From Sphagnum compactum (lineage: Eukaryota > Bryophyta > Sphagnopsida > Sphagnales): 64,000 nt of DNA. Both the position numbers and the translations under genes were made by a program. The notes under the pieces were generated by a model. The model was not told the origin of the DNA. It made no database searches and saw only the letters and a list, made by a program, of their open reading frames with translations. Below, piece by piece: positions 60,137-64,000 of the stretch (positions within the stretch are counted from its first letter, which is position 1; every line of letters begins with the position of its first letter). The stretch spans positions 4,464,001 through 4,528,000 of the forward strand of contig OZ234503.1 of assembly GCA_965153455.1 (NCBI GenBank). Direction: 5' to 3'.

Positions 60137-63100
60137 ATGCCACAAAATAAGCTAGGTTAAGTGGAATGCAAGTTTTGCAACAATGTCATTTCATACTACA
60201 AGGATAGACCCTTCTTCCATTTGGGCAATCAATATGATGGTAATGGATGAACTAGAAATACAATGTATTCAAGGGCATAGCCATGGGTGAAGGCCTTATT
60301 TGCTCAATGTGTTGGATTTGTCCCTCCACCATTAAACAACATGGAAATACCAACCCATTTGTTTGATGGGTGAACAAGGGACATGATAGAAACATCAAAT
60401 CCTTCGATGGAAGGAAAATCTATTTTAACATCTCAAATGGAAGGGGCCCGAATTTGGACGCTCCTTACAAATAGCATGTAAGGTCTTAATTAATCCACAA
60501 ATAATAATACTCGAACCTTTCAATAGATTTCATTGCTTGAGGGATTGATTTTAACTAAAAAATAAGATTTGGACAAGAAGTGGGCAACTTTTTTTAATGA
60601 AATGAACATCCTTTTCAATGTTGTGCGACACCCAACATTCTTAAAAGTTATGAAAGCAACCTCTGAGTCTCAAACCTACTAAAACCCCCATCATATCATG
60701 GATCACACATAAATTTGTTAAAATAATCCAAGGTCGATGTGCCCAAACAAGTAACCGAGAAGATGCAAAATTTGATACACAAATATGGAACAACCATTTG
60801 TTCTAATGGTTGGGACAACATTGCATGACGTCCATTGTTGAACATAATGTTTATTTGTTCAAATGGCAATGTATTCATAGGTTCCATTGACATAATTGGG
60901 AAGTAGAAAGATACCAATTACATATGTAATGCATTCGTTGGATACATCAAAACCATTGGAATTGACAACATTGTAAAAACTTGTACAAATAATGCTTCAA
61001 GCATGAAAAGTGTGACTGACTTTTGAATATGTTGTTTTCCGAGTATTTAGTTTCAAGGTTGTGCTACTCATTGTCTAACTTGCTATTACAAGATTGGGAG
61101 AAACAACATGGGTGAATTGAATTGTGAAAAAGGCGAAAACTAATGTTTCTTTCCTATGACAACATCATGTGCCACTAGCAATCTTTCATTGCTATGAGAC
61201 CAACCTCATGCTTTTAAACCCCACTAAAACACAATTTGTAACCATTTTTTTAATGGTTGAGAGGTTGTTCAAACTAAAACCTGCCATTGAGCAAATTATT
61301 GTCGATCTTAATTGTACAACTTTTCTCAACACATTATGTGGCACCCATCATCAAAAGTCACTCACCAAGCTAAGAATTGTTTGACCTAACATCAAGAGGG
61401 ACAAATTTTTGGATACTTGTGCCAATTTTGTGCACATGGTGGAACTAATTTTAGTGTCATTGAAGGCATTTGATGGCAACCAACCTTACATGGGGAAGGC
61501 ATGGTTTCTTATGAAAACATTGTAGCAACATGTTTTATCATTATGAGATCCATTGTTTGAATTACCATCAAGCCTTGCAAATGTGATCAAAGATCAATTT
61601 ACCACAGGTGGAGGATGTTGACCACCAACCTACATTATGTAGGGGCCCTTTTCATTCCATATTTATTGGGTGAAGTTTGCCTCCATGATGATGCAGATGT
61701 GAAGTAGGTGTTAAATAGAATTTTGTGAAAAGTAGCTATTACTATGACTGTTTATGCCCAAGTTTTAAGAGACTTTGCAAATTTTGTCAAAAATCAAGGT
61801 CCTTTTTTTTACACCCCTCCAATGAATGGCCTTGATTTGCTCCTAGGTGAATGGTGGGATTTGATTGGAACTAGTGGACACACACTCGCACCCATTTCCC
61901 GTCACATTTTGGTGCAAATGTGTTATACATCATCATGCGAATGGAATTGGAGTTCATATTGATTTGTCCATGACTAAATGTGAAACCAGTTGACATTAAA
62001 TCAAGCAGAAAACTTAGTGTGCATATACAATATGTCACAACCCTAACATTGGATTCGCAACAAAAATGTGACGTGCAAGGGCCCATGAGGCCAAGAATGT
62101 GTTTAGGTGTGAAACACACCCTCACAAATGGGGGAGAATGCAAGGGATGAAGCCCAATGACTCCCAAGTGCACTCCCACTTTGGGAGTTGCACTCGTGTG
62201 GAAGTTGCAAATGTTTAGAGCCTTGGTTGGAAAGGCAAACAAGCACCAAATTGGGCCCCTAGGATACCATTAAAAAGGTCTTAAAGTGTAAATGCTTAAA
62301 AGGCCCTCGCATTATTCATTTAAACCTGATTTGCATGAATTATCATCAAAAGAAGGGGAGGGAGTCAAATTTTCAATTTGACTCTCGATTACAAAACCCT
62401 TGAAAGCAGGGGTCAAATGAACTCCAATTGGAATGTTCTATACACCGTTGGAAAGATATTTTCAAGGGCTATAATATCTTGCCCTCTCACTTTTGAAAAA
62501 AAACTTTATTTGAAAAAAATATGAGCGTCCAAAGTTTTGGGACAACAAGAGTCCCAATTTTGGGACTCCCACTTGGGAGTCCCGAGAAAAAGTGACATTT
62601 GGATGTAGTCCTTGTGGAGAGGCACGTAGTATACTATAGGGAGGGGAGTGGTGCCTCCTCCCAAAGGTTGTGGGCCGTGTAAAGCTTGTGCTTGAAATTA
62701 TTCCTACTAAATCCGGCGCACCATTTCGATTCGACTTGCATTAACCACCCTCTTTTCTTGGTTGTGTTGGTTGATATCATCTTGAATTCTCGCTTATGAA
62801 TTCATCCTAATCCCATCCCAGAGCTCCAGCATGCCCTCCTACCCCCGAAGTGCTACAAGTTAAGGAGCGTGCCCCAACTCTCTTCTTCTTCCGTTGTTTC
62901 ATTCCAAGACCCACCTTTGGGTCTCTTGAAGAGTTTGGGGGCATGTCATAGTACTAGTAAGTTCTTGCAAGAATAACCTGGCACCAACCGCACAACATGG
63001 TACGAAAAGAATATGTCACTTAAAGATTTAATGTTCAATGTTGATGAAAGTCTAGATGAAAGCAAGTCATCAATCAAAAACCCCATATTGTTAGATGAAA

Positions 63101-63243
63101 ATGAAAACCAACATGACCCCTTTGAGTTCCCTAATGATGACAACATTTTGTTTTCAAGATTATTGTCTAATTCGACAATTTGGCGAACTCAACCATCTAA
63201 CAATGGCAATGAAAATTTAAACATGCCTATATTTAACGATTGA
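60137..63243 (+). pseudogene. Second hAT transposase, heavily decayed and split by an LTR
   Basis: Plus-strand frames in one order give hAT landmarks among many stops. A BED-type finger start (ECKFCNNVISYYKD) lies near 60160. LDKKWATFFNEMNILFNVVR lies near 60570. TKTQFVTIFLMVERLFKLKP and TTFLNTLCGTHHQKSLTK lie in 61169-61384. NFVHMVELILVSLKAFDG comes next, then GEWWDLIGTSGHTLAPISRH and SSCEWNWSSY in 61744-61962, the C-terminal dimerisation domain. After the LTR at 62033-62948 the tail resumes with TTWYEKNMSLKDLMFNVDES and an acidic end. The stretch 63529-63759 may be a further Pro/Tyr-rich tail. It is a different hAT family from the one at 1593-7658 and far older. Terminal repeats were not found. 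Confidence 0.65.
62033..62948 (+). mobile_element. Solo LTR-like element, copy 2, inserted in the hAT relic
   Basis: This 916-bp copy matches 23522-24391. It starts with TGTCACAACCC and ends with GGGGGCATGTCA, keeping the TG...CA ends of an LTR. The transposase coding similarity stops at its left edge (NLVCIYN series) and resumes just past its right edge (SKFLQE), so insertion came after the hAT gene existed. The flanking pentamers CAATA and TAGTA match only 3 of 5, so a target duplication is weak. No internal retroelement genes are nearby. Confidence 0.7.
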
Positions 63244-63868
63244 TGCCCAATGCACCCCCCTAACTGTACATGCTCCAACAATCCCAGGTCAACACACACC
63301 CATGCAATCAATGGGCTTTGTCAAAGTGTTACCCTTTAGTAACTTAAACACACCATTAACTTGATCATCAATTTGGAACCGAATGCACAACACACACTAA
63401 TAAACACCTTGGACATATAAATCAACCCATTCATCAATCCAATGAATATTGTAATTGAAAACAATGAATATTACATTGGAGCCACATGTGCACCCACATA
63501 TGACCACTAACACAAGTGCAACCATGTTGTGCATCAAAATCCTTCTAATCCTAAAAATACAAAACCTTCAAGGTCGATAGAACATTATTCACATTTTAAC
63601 TACCATGCACCAATCGACCAATACCTATGGCATCCAACACCTTCGATGTTCAAAGTTGATATGGGGTCAACCCTAACCATTGTGGTAGCTTCCATGAATT
63701 ATTTTCATCCACCTATTCAAAACTCATCCACACATCAAATTACACAAGAAAAGAGTTGACTAATCAAACAATGTTTGATCTTGTAAATGAACAAGACTAT
63801 GAATGACGACACACATCACAAATTTACCATACGACAAATTAATAATGAAAATCGTGTGAAGTTTGTTC

Positions 63869-63975
63869 GTTCATTCATAGGTTTGTACATTTTACACATG
63901 AATATCATGCATTGAAAACACATTTAACACACAAATAAATGTGTTGATAGATGAGATAAGAACCTATGAATGAAC
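63869..63975. repeat. 15-bp perfect inverted repeat
   Basis: GTTCATTCATAGGTT at 63869-63883 is the exact reverse complement of 63961-63975, with a 77-bp AT-rich spacer. It could be a small fold-back element or part of the right end of the decayed hAT. Confidence 0.7.
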
Positions 63976-64000
63976 AAATGTCATACAAATTTTGCATCTT

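Noticed and set aside
1-64000. CRISPR arrays, bacterial operons or organellar gene blocks
   Set aside because: No regularly spaced identical repeats with unique spacers, no bacterial-type gene packing and no recognisable plastid or mitochondrial genes were seen.

Overview
The window looks like nuclear DNA of a land plant with a large, repeat-rich genome. Three things point that way: an intronless zinc-finger homeodomain (ZF-HD) transcription factor, a family specific to land plants; plant-type DNA transposons; and very AT-rich DNA with only one intact protein gene in 64 kb. The lineage cannot be fixed from the sequence. A non-flowering plant is my guess, held with low confidence.

Layout. 1-1.6 kb is AT-rich spacer. 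1593-7658 is one complete hAT DNA transposon with terminal inverted repeats and a matching 8-bp target duplication. It carries a DUF659/BED hAT transposase on the plus strand, broken by one stop codon, and an unrelated acidic, serine-rich gene on the minus strand, broken in several places. 7.7-17.3 kb holds AT-rich spacer, a 1.1-kb inverted-repeat element, a transposase-like relic, a CACTA-like element containing an array of ~180-bp monomers, and a broken reading frame of unknown type.

18.5-25.2 kb is a cluster of decayed minus-strand genes. It has three modules related to the FCP1-like HAD phosphatase family, two of them joined by a frame-preserving intron, then a field of GGTGGCCACC palindromes, then an unrecognised multi-exon gene into which a solo LTR has inserted. 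25-38 kb is mostly empty, with a second shorter copy of the inverted-repeat element at 26.3 kb.

38.7-43.7 kb holds the intact ZF-HD gene on the minus strand, with a long C/T-rich leader and a small downstream tandem repeat that resembles its own homeodomain helix-3 codons. 43.7-57.7 kb is spacer with low-copy dispersed repeats, local duplications, a CpG-rich orphan island near 51 kb and microsatellites. 57.7-59.8 kb has two degenerate tandem arrays. 60.1-63.8 kb is a heavily decayed second hAT transposase, cut near its C-terminus by a second copy of the same solo LTR.

The genes do not form an operon or pathway. The story is nested mobile-element insertion and decay around one conserved regulator. 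Many breaks are stop codons that a single C-to-T change on one strand could create, which fits methylated, silenced DNA.
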